Assembly: GCA_010093685.1 (NCBI GenBank)
Contig: MU006221.1
Coordinates: 1,085,491 to 1,149,490, forward strand
DNA from: Ophiobolus disseminans
Lineage: Eukaryota; Ascomycota; Dothideomycetes; Pleosporales; Phaeosphaeriaceae
Length of the DNA: 64,000 bases
Reading direction: 5' to 3'
Shown here piece by piece: positions 1-11,193 of this stretch. Below the pieces are notes generated by a model that worked only from the letters and a program-made list of their open reading frames with translations, was not told where the DNA came from and ran no database searches. How positions within the stretch are numbered: the stretch's first letter is position 1; every line of letters starts with the position of its first letter. A program made the position numbers and the translations under genes.

Positions 1-527
1 GATTCACCCCGACATAGCCGTGCCACGAATGTCTACCATTTTCACTTTGGGGCAGTGTATTGGTTACACGCAAATGTCGGTAGTGGGCGTGGAGGCGGTG
101 CACGCTTCACAAGCTGTGGGGAGACATTGGGTCGTCGCATGTTCAATGCTCTGGCACATGAAACGCAGTGCATCCGTGGTCGCAAACATGGACACCGCTC
201 ATTTCCTCCTGTTCCCCATCTTCACTCCAACTGCACTCGCTCGCTAGCTTTCACTCTCGCGCACTCTGGACGAGCATCCGGCCTCCACTCGCTTCGTGAT
301 CACTGCTCAGCTCGGCGTGGGTAACCGATTAGAGGACCCTTCTCCCCACTCCGCTGGCGCTGCACCCCGCAAGGCTCAAGCCCGCCCACCAACGCGTCAG
401 GGCCCAAACCAGCACTCCGGTGTGCAGCCTGCCAGCACATACGCGACAATCTTTGCTGGAGCCTGCCCGTACGCCGCACCCTTCACGTCCACTGCCCGCC
501 GCATCCGACACCCGCACCGCAACGACC
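1..527. other. Upstream region, no gene seen
   Basis: Short open frames overlap here on both strands, but none has recognisable protein character. The 3' part is probably the promoter and 5' leader of the 2EXR gene starting at 528. Confidence 0.5.
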
Positions 528-1910
528 ATGGTGACGCAGCGACGATACTCGGTCACAGGCCAGACGCCGCCCGACGATGCAGAGGCCATGAAGGCCGAGA
601 GCCGCTCCCCGAAACTGCAAGCGCTCGACACCAGCGTGCCCTCGACCAGCTGCGGGCTCTGCGAGAGCGGGGCGGAGACTAGCCGCTTCAACACGGCGGC
701 GAGCGACGACGGCGGGGCGGAACAGGTGCGAGGGCGGAAAATGGCTCAGGCCTACCCCATCGTGCGCACCTCGAGCAAGCGGTCGGCCACGCAGCTGCCC
801 TCGCCCAGCTCGCCCTCGCACGAGCTGCCGCCCAAGATTGCGCGGTACCGCCTCAGGGACAATGACGACGCCGACACCGACACCGACACCGACTCGGATG
901 CCACGGATAGGCTCGAGCGGGAGGACGAGGACATGGTGTTTGGGAGCCAGGCAACCTCGATGCGCTCTACGCCCGAGTGCTCACAGACGCTGGGCGTGTG
1001 CGGCCTGCCCGATGCGGCGAGCCTGCAGAAGCTGCAGCTGTGTGCCCGGGAAGGCGACGACGACGACGGCGACTGCATGGAGGACCTCGCCCTCTCGCTG
1101 CCGTCCCACTCGCGCAACCACAGCCTCGAGTGCTTCCCCCTGAACGAGAAGATATCGTTCCAGGATGAGTGGGACGCCTGGGAGCGGAACAGCAGGCTGC
1201 CCGAGCCCGAAACTATCCACCTCGAACACGCCGATGCATCGCCCGCCGACGCCGCCCACATACCGCCCACCCTCCTCACGCTCCCGCCCGAAATACGCCA
1301 CCAAATCTACCGCCACTGCGAAGAGCTCGTCTTCAAACAGCCCCTCCTGTACTGCATCGCCACCGCATTCGACAAGATCCAGCACCCGCTTGCTGCCGTC
1401 TCGCGCCAGGTCCGATCCGAAGCCCTGGCTATTTTCTACAGCTACAACACATGGACCGTCAAGGTCGAGTTCAGGATGATGTACGAAGGCTTCCAGCACT
1501 GGATCATCCGCCTCGGCGACGGCGCCGGCTCCCTGCGGCTCGTCGACCTCTCGGTGCGCGGCACCCTGTTCAAGCCCAAGCGGACGCACACCCAGAGCGT
1601 GTTGCTGCACGGCCAGCTGATCCAGATCACGCCCGGCGTGGCATCGAACGGCAGGGAAGAACTCTACTCGCCCCCCGACGGCGATGCGAGCTTCAAGATC
1701 GATCTTTCCGAGAAGTACATCGGCGGAAAGGTCAGCCTTGTGCGCAACGACGGCACGAAAGACGCGGGCGAGGCTGGGCGGAACCAGCTCGCATCCATGG
1801 TCGAGGTTCTGTGGGAGAAGCGCAGGGCTGGTACGCTGAATGGGCAGGACTGGGTCACGATGGTTGATAGCTTTATTGGCTTTATTGGTGGTTGGGTAGG
1901 CTTGTCTTGA
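528..1910 (+). CDS. 2EXR/F-box-like domain protein
   Basis: Uncharacterised fungal protein of about 461 residues. The frame is open from 420, but the first ATG is at 528. The N-terminal half is low-complexity, Ser/Asp-rich, with a run of alternating D/T residues. From about residue 245 comes LLTLPPEIRHQIY, the signature of the fungal 2EXR family (LP.EIR..IY), followed by a PLLYCI..VSRQVRSEAL block typical of the same proteins. These are often described as F-box-like or nuclear; no catalytic role is known to me. A strong intron (GTAGGC at 1896, TTACTAAC branch, AG at 1948) lies at the very 3' end. Spliced, the reading frame meets TGA at once after Trp456; unspliced, the protein ends ..WVGLS at 1910. 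The C-terminus is therefore uncertain by a few residues, or longer if another donor is used. Confidence 0.8.
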   Translation: MVTQRRYSVTGQTPPDDAEAMKAESRSPKLQALDTSVPSTSCGLCESGAETSRFNTAASDDGGAEQVRGRKMAQAYPIVRTSSKRSATQLPSPSSPSHELPPKIARYRLRDNDDADTDTDTDSDATDRLEREDEDMVFGSQATSMRSTPECSQTLGVCGLPDAASLQKLQLCAREGDDDDGDCMEDLALSLPSHSRNHSLECFPLNEKISFQDEWDAWERNSRLPEPETIHLEHADASPADAAHIPPTLLTLPPEIRHQIYRHCEELVFKQPLLYCIATAFDKIQHPLAAVSRQVRSEALAIFYSYNTWTVKVEFRMMYEGFQHWIIRLGDGAGSLRLVDLSVRGTLFKPKRTHTQSVLLHGQLIQITPGVASNGREELYSPPDGDASFKIDLSEKYIGGKVSLVRNDGTKDAGEAGRNQLASMVEVLWEKRRAGTLNGQDWVTMVDSFIGFIGGWVGLS

Positions 1911-1951
1911 GCCGCTGTTGTTCCATATTACTAACCCGCACACTCCAGTGA

Positions 1952-2692
1952 GATCCCCCCCTTCCTCGAGCAAGACCATTCCGCCCAGCGAGATCGACAT
2001 GTCACTTCCCAAGCCTCCAAGCTTCACACAACCAAAGATATGCGCCGCTCGGCACCTCTCCTACTTCACGTTCAATTTTTTTCCGCGCCAGCGATCCCGT
2101 CATGTTTGTGCATCTTAAGCGGGGGGTAACATGGCGTTTGTGTTTCAACGGACAAAATGGGCTTTTCGGTTCGTACTTGTTCGGGGCTTTTTGGCGCAGC
2201 TACTGCATGGTGCATATGAAGAGATTTCGAAGGAGGATGTAATTATATGAATGGAAGGCCGGATGGATGGATATGCGACTTTGATAGGAAGATGATGGAT
2301 GACGCAGTTTAATATACCCCACTTTTTGACTTGTATTGTTGGCCAATTTGATGGTTTAGATTGACGTTCGTCCAGTCTCGCTGTGTGGGTGATGAATTTT
2401 GGGCACTGACAATGTGTAGCCCTGGAGTAATCGGGCGGATATATTGATACTTAAGACTGAGGGTGGACTGTAGAGTATGATGAATTCAATCTACGAGTCG
2501 ATCGATCAGTGTCTTCTCTACATGTACACTGAAAGGCATGGTGTAGATGGGGAACACATTTCAATGGGATTAGAATAAGGTGAGTGGGGGGTGAAGATGT
2601 TTAGAGACGAAACGAAAAGGTATCATTGCCAGCTATCCGGAGCACCATTATCCCAACCCAAACGCCATCGTATCCCACAAAGATCGACTACA
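1952..2692. other. Intergenic, convergent 3' ends
   Basis: Region between the 3' end of the 2EXR gene (+) and the 3' end of NUF2 (-). It is AT-richer than its neighbours. It presumably holds both 3' UTRs; I see no gene. Confidence 0.5.
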
Positions 2693-4179
2693 TCATATAC
2701 TCTGCTCCATCTCCGTGATGTAGAGCTTGATGTGGCTCTCCATCTTGAGATATTCATCGTGAGCAGCATGCACCTCATTCTCAATATTGTCTTTGAGCTC
2801 CGCCATTTTCTTCTCCGTCTGTTCGATGCGGACGCGTCGCCTCTCCATTTCGCGGCCCTTTTCGCCCCGTTCTTCGGCCAACTTTGAATGAGTATCGCGT
2901 AGCTCTTCCATACGCTTGCGGGCACGCTCGGCTTCCTCGTCGGCTTTAGTTTTCAGCTTGTCTGTTCGTGCGTTGACGTTGCCGAGTTGCTTCTGGAGGA
3001 GTCGTTCTTGACGTTCGACATCGCGGACGTTTTGACTTCGGTCTGCAAGCGCGTCTCTGTGTCTTGCTGCCTTTGCTAGTTCCTCCTCTTCTTTGGCCAG
3101 ATCAGCTTGGACGTCAGTCAGCAGTCGAGTGCATCCAGTGACATCGGTTGCTACGACGCCAAACGAGTCGGTCGAGGTCTGCAGAGCGCGTGCTCGGCGA
3201 TCCAGGGAGTCGATGTGCGCCTTGTCTCCCGAGAGTCTGTCGTTCAGGTCGCGCAAGGAGTCTTCCAACGCTGTTGGACTTTGCTGTGTGTATGGCTTAA
3301 GCTTCAAGACTTCACGTTGCACATTCTCCTTGTTCTCAGCTTTCTGTTGCAGGAGCTCCTTCAGCCTGTTCTGATCGGATCGTGCACGCTCCAGCTTCTC
3401 TGCAACCGCCTCCTGTCCTCTCTTCAACTCCAACAGCCTGTTCTTGAGCTCGTTGTTGCGCTTCTCCTTCTCCTGCATAAGTCGTTGCGTGGCAGCACGG
3501 TTGCGCTCGAGATCGGCCAGCTGCTGCTCTTTCGCTTGCTTGTCATCATAGAGCTGTTCGATTCGTAGCTTCGTACGCTCTGCTTTGTTGAAATGCTCGT
3601 CGATGACTTCGGTCTGCGACTCGCGGAAGCGGATAAAGTTGATCATGTACGAAAAGATTTTAACAAGACGTCCGTGTGTAGGCTTGTACAAGTCATTGAA
3701 TGTGAAGTCATGAATCCCACACTATGTTTATTAGCAACTGTACTCATTTACACGAGACAGTCATAGACTCACCTCACGCAAGAGCTTCCTCAGAATAACA
3801 AAGAAGCCCATCAAATCCCGCGTATCGTTCGTGAAGATGCGCTCAGCATCACCGCCACACATATCCTCAGCAGCAGCGCGCATCGCAGGCGCAACGACCT
3901 CGCGCGTTGTGTTCATCAACAGCTCGGCGAGCCACTCGAAGACCTTTTGGATGATCTGGGGGTTCGGCTTTTGGAGATCAGAGACGCTGAACTTGATGCC
4001 AATATCTGTAATACATCCAGCAATCTCATGGTCGCCCTGAACTACGTTAGCCATGCGCTCGTTAAGGGACGTGAGGTTCATACCAGTGTCATGAAGGCAT
4101 CGTGCTCGTTCGCAGCCGGTGCGCGCTGATTTTGCGATGTGCCGCGGGGAGCCATGCTCATGCGCGGGTTGTACGCCAT
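2693..4179 (-). CDS. NUF2: Kinetochore protein NUF2
   Basis: Subunit of the NDC80 complex, which links kinetochores to spindle microtubules. Three exons: 4084-4179, 3773-4036 and 2693-3721, with introns of 47 and 51 nt (both GT-AG, with CTAAC and GCTAAT branch sites). They join in phase to 462 residues, the usual NUF2 size. Residues about 33-150 hold the calponin-homology-like head (HEIAGCITDIG..., DLYKPTHGRLVKIFSYMINF). The rest is an almost unbroken coiled coil rich in E, K, R and L, ending ITEMEQSI. The start ATG is the one in MAYNPRMSM; an upstream in-frame stretch lacks conservation-like character. The family call rests on the head motif plus the coiled coil and length. Confidence is high. 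Confidence 0.9.
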
Positions 4180-4251
4180 GTTTTGGTTGGGGTGTGGTAT
4201 CGTTCGTGGTCGTTGAGATGTGCTGCAAATGCGATGTGGGGTTGTCGGCTC

Positions 4252-4262
4252 TGTTTGTTTAC
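4252..4262 (-). promoter_or_regulatory. Forkhead-type site upstream of NUF2
   Basis: Read on the minus strand this is GTAAACAAACA, a full match to the fungal forkhead core GTAAAYA. It lies 73-83 bp upstream of the NUF2 start codon. Forkhead factors (Fkh2/Sep1 type) drive G2/M genes in yeasts, which suits a kinetochore subunit. Function is inferred from motif and position only. Confidence 0.4.
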
Positions 4263-6816
4263 CTGTCGATGGTTGCGATGGCAGGAGCGGCGCGACTATA
4301 CCCAAATGGGACTAGCACTGATCGGCGCCAGCACATCCACCTGCAACCTCGGACTGTGTGCACTCTACTTGAGCAATGTCTGGGAAAACTTGAGCCGTTG
4401 TGGCGCATCTTGTGGTCTTTGATGCAATCAGATAAGCTCGTCAAAGATACTCCTGGAGACTACTCTTCTACAGCGACGAGATTCTGAGGTGCAATATCAG
4501 ATCTTGATCGGCTTGTACTGCAAACCTGTACATGTCCCATTAAACAGGAAGAAGCTGTACGCGCATTTGTGACAACTTGGAAGCATCCAACGACCTTGCT
4601 TTTTTTCTCCCAGACGAAATCAAGCTTCATCTGTTGTCAATGTGTCTCGCTGTGAGAGCTGACTGAGCAGTACCTAGGTACAGATTGATGTGCCATGGAG
4701 CAATCATTTCACCTCATCTCAAGAGAACCACTCGGACGAAGCGCAAACCAAGAATACAAGTGCGTCACGCCAAATGTCCTGTTAGATGTTGTAGGTTCCA
4801 GGTTTCTGATCGACACTAGTGATCTAGTACACACCCACACGAAGCAAGAACAACCGACCGTCTAATTGCTCATCTCATCTCATCGCATCGCGATCTCACC
4901 AGCCAATAACCACGACAGCGTCAATCGCCCGTGTCCGCGCTACAATGCGGCGCCGTTGTTGTGGCTGCCGCAGTGCAAGTTCACGCGAGTACAGGTTCAG
5001 CTGGCATGTATGTGCCCCAACGGGCCGCGCACAGAGTTCCGGGCGATTGGACGTGGAACAAGATTCGCTCCGAATGTCTGCTTGGGGATCGTGCGCCGAA
5101 CGTCAAAGCGCTGTTTTGCTTTTCGGAGTAAAGTGCGAGACTCTGCGCATGCTGTGGCCGGCGCCTCGAAGAGGTTGAGATGAGTGGTCTTGGAGGTGCT
5201 CCAGGGAGTGAGTCTGGAGATAGGCGAAACTCTCTGGGCGGATAGATCTGGGTGGACGTCAGGAATGATGCAAGATAGTTTCAGGGTCGCAGGTTCGATC
5301 GGGCTTAGAGTTTGCGTGTTGTAGCTGCATCAATGCTAGAGGAATCATTGTTTGTCATAAAGTTAGACCTTCGCAGGACATGCATGGACGCTGGACGTAA
5401 TAAGCTGACATTACTCTGTCGATCTGCTATAGTCCGCGGACGTCTGTTAGAGCTGCTAGACGTATAGGCGCGATTGTCATAGACGCACATTCTTAAGCAC
5501 CAGCATGCAGGCGAGAGGGCACGATAAGACACAGCATCTCGCCTCTGAAACAACAACATGCCATGCTTAGTCTGTTGCACCACCGCAGAGGGCTGACACG
5601 AGAAGCATATGCAGCCGTCTGTTGCGCAGTCAATTCCGTGTCGACCGGAAGCACAGCAAGGGAGTCTGAGGCAGGCAAGTAGAGCATCTCGAAGTGGACT
5701 GGAGGAACCAGTGCATGCATGCCCTCGCCGCGGGTACCTGAGTGGGATGAGCTGGTCGAAGGTCAACGGTCAGACCGGGGAAGATGCAGAAGGATTCGGA
5801 CTAGGGCGGCGTCATTGGATGGGAACGAGTGAAGGTCCCGCGTACCCGGGAGGGCAGGACCTACGTGGTCCACAATTGCGCTGGAATTCAATAGTTCCCG
5901 CAGGAATTTGATGCACAGTTCCGCTCCTGAGTGAGCTGTCGCTGCGAGGTCACGGTGCGGACCAAAGTTTGTTGCTTGCGCCGTGAGGTGGCTGTCTTGC
6001 GAAGACAGCACGACCGGCTCCGAGGGGTGGTCGAGAGATTGACGGGCTAGTGGAGGAGATTCGAGCTGGGACGCACTACCCGTCTGACAGCAGCCATTCG
6101 TGAGGAGGTGATTTGCATGGACCCCATGACTGGCCCACGATGACGACCATGGCGGTCGTGCGTTCGAGGCCTCAGGCAGGTCGAAGCGACAGGGAAGGCA
6201 CGCGCACACAGGCAGCCTTTAGCAACGCTTGCCACCAGCGGCGGGCGAATGGCCTCGTTGGTGCTGCCGATCAGCGCGGGCGACAGTGAAGATTGCTTGC
6301 CGACACGCTGTGCTGCGTCGCGCGGGCAGGCATTTAAGCAGGCATGTGCCAGGGCATGTCGCAGAAAGGATTGCGGTCGCTCCATTGCCCGAAACAAACG
6401 TCGACGTACCTCGTAGCTGTAAACGGGTATTTTTGGATCTGTCGGGGCCTCGTGGGCTCGTCTCGCTCGCATCGTCACATCAGCCGTCGCCGTCGCAGCC
6501 ACTTCCAAGGCCAGCATCCCATCCCTTACATCACCGCAGGGCACACACGCGGAGCCAGGACTCACTGCACTCATTCACTCACTTCCACGCTTAACCAACG
6601 TTGTCGCCGCCGCCCGCTGTACGCACGTCCTCGCTGCCGCCGTGACCCTACCCAGCCGTTCGCCACCAGTGCCACTTCCGACTCCCGACCACCCGCTACC
6701 ATGCAGCCCTTCCAACGCAGATAGCACCTGTCGCCCGTTGTTATCTGCAATCGCAAACGCGCCTCGCGTCACCACCTTCACTCACCACCCACGACGACGG
6801 CCGCGACACCTGCGCC
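4263..6816. other. Long intergenic / leader region
   Basis: About 2.5 kb between two divergent genes, NUF2 (-) and the large disordered protein (+). Many short overlapping frames occur on both strands, none with protein-like composition. The last ~500 bp before 6817 is pyrimidine- and CCAC-rich and is probably the promoter and leader of the downstream gene. I see no RNA gene or repeat. Confidence 0.4.
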
Positions 6817-9390
6817 ATGCCGTGGCTCTTTGGCCGGAGAAAGAGCGGGAAGCCAGCCAAATTAAAAGAGGGTCGACCCGCCGCCGTTACAGACAGCGCA
6901 GTGCCTGTCGCAGGACAGGCCCAGCTCACCCGCCAACGCAGCGCCCGCCGGAGAGGGCGGAGGAGTTCGCGCTCCTTCGACTCGATGCGCGACGTCGAGA
7001 AGCAGGATGACATCCACCCGGCCCTGCGCAAAGAAGCCTACTTCCCACAGTCGAGTGCCGAGGACATCACCGCCCTGCCCTTCCAGCGCCGCCTCCAGCA
7101 CAGCCCGCACCTGCGTCAAGTCGCACAGGAACCGGGCACCATCCCCTATAATTTCCAGTCGCACTCCCATGCCAGCCTGCCGGCCGGCGCACGAGGGCGG
7201 GGAAAATTGCAACGGCCCCAGTCACTGCGCAGGGATCCTGCCAGTGAGTCCCTGGTCCGCCGCATCTCCAGCAAGAGGCGAAGAGAACATGACCAAATCC
7301 GCGAGGAGGAGATCCGCGCTATGAGTCTACCCATGCCACAGAAGCGGCCGGCCGGCAACTCTGGCGGCATGCTCCGCCGAGACAGCAAGAAAGTTAAGGG
7401 CGCACTCAACCACCGCTTCGAACGACCCATGTCCAACATCTCACTGCCGCTTGAAGACTCGATACACTCGTCCATGTCGGGCAACTCCGAGACCCGCGCC
7501 TTCCGGGTGAGCGCCCTCGACATGTTCTCGCCCCGACCGACCATCCGCTGCTCCCTAGGGTCTCAGCACTACTCCGTCGACCGCACCTCACCGACTGCTG
7601 TACCATCCAGGAACGATTCGCGCAGGGAGCGCAGGCCCCTCAGCAATGATGAGAAACAGAAGAATAGGACTAGTCGAATCGCCGATCTCGCCGACAGTCT
7701 CGACGCTGGCGCATTACGAGAGATCCTAGAAAGAGACAAGAGGCGGAAAGACAAGAAAGCGAGGGCCGATCAAGAACGACTAAGACGCCGGCTAGAGAGA
7801 CGAGCGGAGAAGCAAAATGCCGCTGCAGAGGTAGCAGGCACACCTCGGACGCCTCGAAGATCGGCGACGGGTGTAGTTGGTTTGGGCATCGAGAAAGAGG
7901 CGTCGTCGCCCATGGAGGATGTACGGCCGTCAACACCACCACAACCGCAATGGGTAGAAATACTACCTATGACTCCAAAACACGAAAACAGCCAGCTGCC
8001 CACGCCATTGGAAAGCCCCATGGAGGAACCTATTGTAGCTGACGCCCGTGCTATTCGATACTCGCGGGGCAGCGTGTCTGGTCAGCATACTCGCGGGCCG
8101 TCAAATGTGTCAATGCTGCCAGAGCTCATCTCAGAGAAGCTTGCCCAAGAAGTACCCAGAGAGTCTATCGAACAGTCGCAGGACCCGTTCCGAAGTGGCT
8201 CACCACACCCAGTTGACCCATTTCGAAGTGGTTCGCTACATCCAATTGATACTGTCGAGACCACGACTTCCAATAAGCCACTTTCTAGCCGCCGTCGCAG
8301 CTCAGAAGGCAGGCGCATGGGCATCTTTGCGACCTTCTTCCGACGGAAGCGCAGTTCACAAGATCAAGGAAGAACGACTCCATCAGAAATATCATTCTCC
8401 AACACGTCACGAGAGTCAATGTCTCGTCAACCCCTTCCTGCTCACTTGGTTGGCACTATCCCTGCTACCCCACCCATTCAGATTCGAAGACCATCGAGCG
8501 TGCCTCGACGGACCATGTCAAAGTTTAGAGAGGATCTGCCAGAATTCCCTCTCTCCCCGCCCGACTCACGAGTACAGTCACCAGAGGTGCCGTCCACAAG
8601 TGTGATCGCCGCACGCCGCAGGAGTCATGTGCCCTCGGACTTGCGGTTAGAGTCACGGACTTCACCTACAGATGGACGGTCGGATTCACCTGTGAGCCCA
8701 GGCGCGCCTACCACCAATGTCATGTCACAGTCACTCGCCTCGGTCGACTCCGAAGCATCATGGCTCTCAGGGAGGCCAACGAAGCGAGCTTCAAACTTGA
8801 CGCAGCTACGATCTAGTGTAGCGTCCTCTGCTGTTCCACGGAACGAAAACTTCAACGCATCGTATGAAGAGCTGGGCATGGCAGATGACGAGTACTTCCG
8901 AAGGCTGACTCCACAGCCAGACGACCGATTCAGGGCCGGGCCATCAAGTGATCTCAGTCAGAAAGCGAGCAGCACATTGATGGCTCTCGACATCCCTGCC
9001 GAGTCCGATGAAGAACACGAACAAGAAGCCGTCTCTGCCACCCAGAGATCGTCATCGACAGAGGAAGACGAGCTTGTCCAGACCGTCCCTGGTCGCCAAC
9101 CCACCATCATCCACCGCCAGCCTCGCGTCAAATCGACGGAAGGTCTGCTGAGCTTCTACACCGATAACAAATCCATTGCTGTTGAGCCTCCATCAAAGGC
9201 TGAAGAAATGGATGCGCACACGCCAGAATCTCCTTCGTCTGAAACCGAACCAGTCATGGTGCAGCGCGCAAAGAGCGTCGACCTCGGAAAGCACCATATG
9301 AGGCATCTCAGCGCTGGCTCCGCCAAGCTTTTGGATATCCAGAAGCGATCGAGCACAGCATCACGCCGCAGAACATCAGAGCTGGATTAG
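6817..9390 (+). CDS. Large disordered fungal protein
   Basis: One uninterrupted frame of 857 residues starting MPWLFGRRKSGKPAK. It is very rich in Ser, Arg, Pro and Glu, with many RxxS-like sites, and has no predicted membrane segment or enzyme motif that I can see. A basic helix (REILERDKRRKDKKARADQ) and charged RR/KK tracts lie near residues 300-340. A short internal duplication, DPFRSGS(P/L)HP, occurs twice near residues 457-477. FATFFRRKRSS near residue 510 is another basic hydrophobic patch. I recognise it only as a conserved-hypothetical type of filamentous ascomycetes, perhaps membrane- or cortex-associated through basic patches. No function is assigned. Confidence 0.75.
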   Translation: MPWLFGRRKSGKPAKLKEGRPAAVTDSAVPVAGQAQLTRQRSARRRGRRSSRSFDSMRDVEKQDDIHPALRKEAYFPQSSAEDITALPFQRRLQHSPHLRQVAQEPGTIPYNFQSHSHASLPAGARGRGKLQRPQSLRRDPASESLVRRISSKRRREHDQIREEEIRAMSLPMPQKRPAGNSGGMLRRDSKKVKGALNHRFERPMSNISLPLEDSIHSSMSGNSETRAFRVSALDMFSPRPTIRCSLGSQHYSVDRTSPTAVPSRNDSRRERRPLSNDEKQKNRTSRIADLADSLDAGALREILERDKRRKDKKARADQERLRRRLERRAEKQNAAAEVAGTPRTPRRSATGVVGLGIEKEASSPMEDVRPSTPPQPQWVEILPMTPKHENSQLPTPLESPMEEPIVADARAIRYSRGSVSGQHTRGPSNVSMLPELISEKLAQEVPRESIEQSQDPFRSGSPHPVDPFRSGSLHPIDTVETTTSNKPLSSRRRSSEGRRMGIFATFFRRKRSSQDQGRTTPSEISFSNTSRESMSRQPLPAHLVGTIPATPPIQIRRPSSVPRRTMSKFREDLPEFPLSPPDSRVQSPEVPSTSVIAARRRSHVPSDLRLESRTSPTDGRSDSPVSPGAPTTNVMSQSLASVDSEASWLSGRPTKRASNLTQLRSSVASSAVPRNENFNASYEELGMADDEYFRRLTPQPDDRFRAGPSSDLSQKASSTLMALDIPAESDEEHEQEAVSATQRSSSTEEDELVQTVPGRQPTIIHRQPRVKSTEGLLSFYTDNKSIAVEPPSKAEEMDAHTPESPSSETEPVMVQRAKSVDLGKHHMRHLSAGSAKLLDIQKRSSTASRRRTSELD

Positions 9391-10534
9391 TCAACTTTCT
9401 TTGACGATGACCCTGCCTTAGAGACTTGTCACTTTGCCACATTACGCCACTCCTTTACCATTTCCTTTGTACCTGTCAGTCATTTCTGATGATCATCCTA
9501 CCACAGTCACTCATTCCTAATTTCCTTTTGCTTTTGTGTTTTTCACCTTGATTGGCAAAGTGGCAAAATCTAGGCAAGTCATCGCAAGTGAGAAGAACTT
9601 CCTCGAATATTTGCGACGGTGATTTAGTGGTGGAGACAGCACGGCGTTTGGAGCGATCTGAAAGTTTATTTGATTTCGGCATGATACCATTTTGTACTAT
9701 CGCACGTCGCCAGGGGCGGCTTACCATTCATAATTCATTCATTACGGTTTAGGGTTGGAGGGAACCCCGGGGATTATATCAGCATAGATGGCACAGGGAC
9801 TTGTATTATGGCTACACAGCCTATTATTAGAGCTGTAATAGGGTCTTTGGTATATGAGAGACAACTGATGGAATTTAAGGGTTGAGTCCAACTGCAGCCA
9901 TACATACCTGCAATCTCATTTGGTCACTACAATCTGACTCTGGTCTTCGTGATTAGATGTGAATCCTTCTAGGTGGTGAACTTTTCGGTTCCTTTGATTA
10001 GGAGATCGGGCATGGATTTAAGTGCTGACAGCGCAATGCAGCTAATTGAAAGAGTGCCCAGACTCAAAAGTCACATGTGTGCCAGAGCTGACATTTCCCT
10101 ATCACGACTTCTCATTCCTTGTGAACATCACTGGCGATGTGTGAATGAAGGCGCAGCTGCCCCACCCTGCCGGGCAGGGTCCTACTTGCTTTGTCAGGTT
10201 AGACTGGCGGCAAGATTCGATGACGTGCTGCCCGACGACCAGCCGATGCCTCGACGATTTATCATCACGACCATAAACGCTGTACGCCCTGTCGAATCCT
10301 GCCCTACCATATTCACTATACAACAAGACTCTTGTAAGTTTCTCTTCCCTGCTTCTTCACCAATTCTCACTGCACGCCTCGGCAATCTGCCCTGCGCTTG
10401 GATTGGCGTTTTTTGCCGATAACTAAGCGGGCGTCTCTGTCACAAATTGTAATCGAGGCCGAGTTCATTCCATCAGCCAAGTCTTTGAAATCGACATTCC
10501 GCTTTTATTTCACTCCTTCTCTGTTACATATAAT
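9391..10534. other. Intergenic, no gene seen
   Basis: Lies between two plus-strand genes. It contains the 3' end of the disordered-protein gene and, from roughly 10400, the promoter of the thioredoxin gene. The open frames here are short and not protein-like. Confidence 0.45.
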
Positions 10535-11193
10535 ATGTTTGCGCCTTCGTCCCTCAGGCTCACTAGATCTGTACTTACATCGCCGCGCCTCCGAACAGCT
10601 GCTATCAACCCCACATCGACCGCAAACCTCTATCGACCACATCTCACACCAAAGTTCTTCACCACCACCAACAAAATGAGCGAAGTCAAGCCGGAAGTGA
10701 GCGAGACCAAGCCGGAAGTGAGTGAGCGCAAGCAGGGCGTACACAACCTCCAATCGTAAGTCCTCGTTCCCGCGATGTCTAGCTTGCGACAGCGACGTCA
10801 TATGTTCCAAAAGCAATTGACTAACAAATGCGTCAAACAGAGTCGCCGACTACAAGAAGGCGATGGAGGACAAGGACACCTTCGTAGTTCTTGACTGCTT
10901 CGCCACATGGTGCGGGCCATGCAAAATGATTGCACCCACCATTGTCAAGTAAGTCTTCGCAACCGTCCGTCCACCAACGACAACACTAACCCTTCGATAG
11001 ATTCTCAGAGAAATACCCCGAGACACGCTTCTACAAGCTCGACATCGACGAAGTACCCGAAGTCGCCAAAGATCTCGGCATCCGCGCCATGCCTACTTTC
11101 GTATTCTTCAAGAACGGCGAGAAGGTCGGCGAGGTCGTAGGCGCAAACCCGAAAGCAATCGAGGCTGGTATCCAGGAGCACAACAAGGCATAG
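10535..11193 (+). CDS. Thioredoxin with mitochondrial-type leader
   Basis: Dithiol-disulfide oxidoreductase of 173 residues. Exons 10535-10755, 10841-10948 and 11001-11193 (introns 85 and 52 nt, both GT-AG, with ACTAAC branches) join in phase. The active site WCGPC is at residues 97-101, followed by the cis-proline region (IRAMPTFVFFKNGEKV). Residues 1-47 are rich in Arg, Ser and Thr and lack acidic residues, as in a mitochondrial presequence. An in-frame Met48 (MSEVKPEVSE) would give a cytosolic form of classical thioredoxin size plus a short acidic/basic extension. The extension holds a 21-nt tandem repeat (encoding KPEVSE twice) at about 10690-10730. Two products by alternative start or cleavage are plausible but not shown. 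Confidence 0.93.

Noticed and set aside
981..2027. 348-codon minus-strand open frame
   Set aside because: Exact antisense of the 2EXR gene; its residues follow the codon pattern of the sense gene and show no domain.
5288..5306. tRNA B-box-like GGTTCGATCGG
   Set aside because: Does not match GGTTCRANYCC at the 3' end and has no acceptor stem or A-box upstream.
6047..6574. 175-codon minus frame
   Set aside because: Arg/Ala/Pro-rich, no motif, and overlaps other open frames in the leader region.
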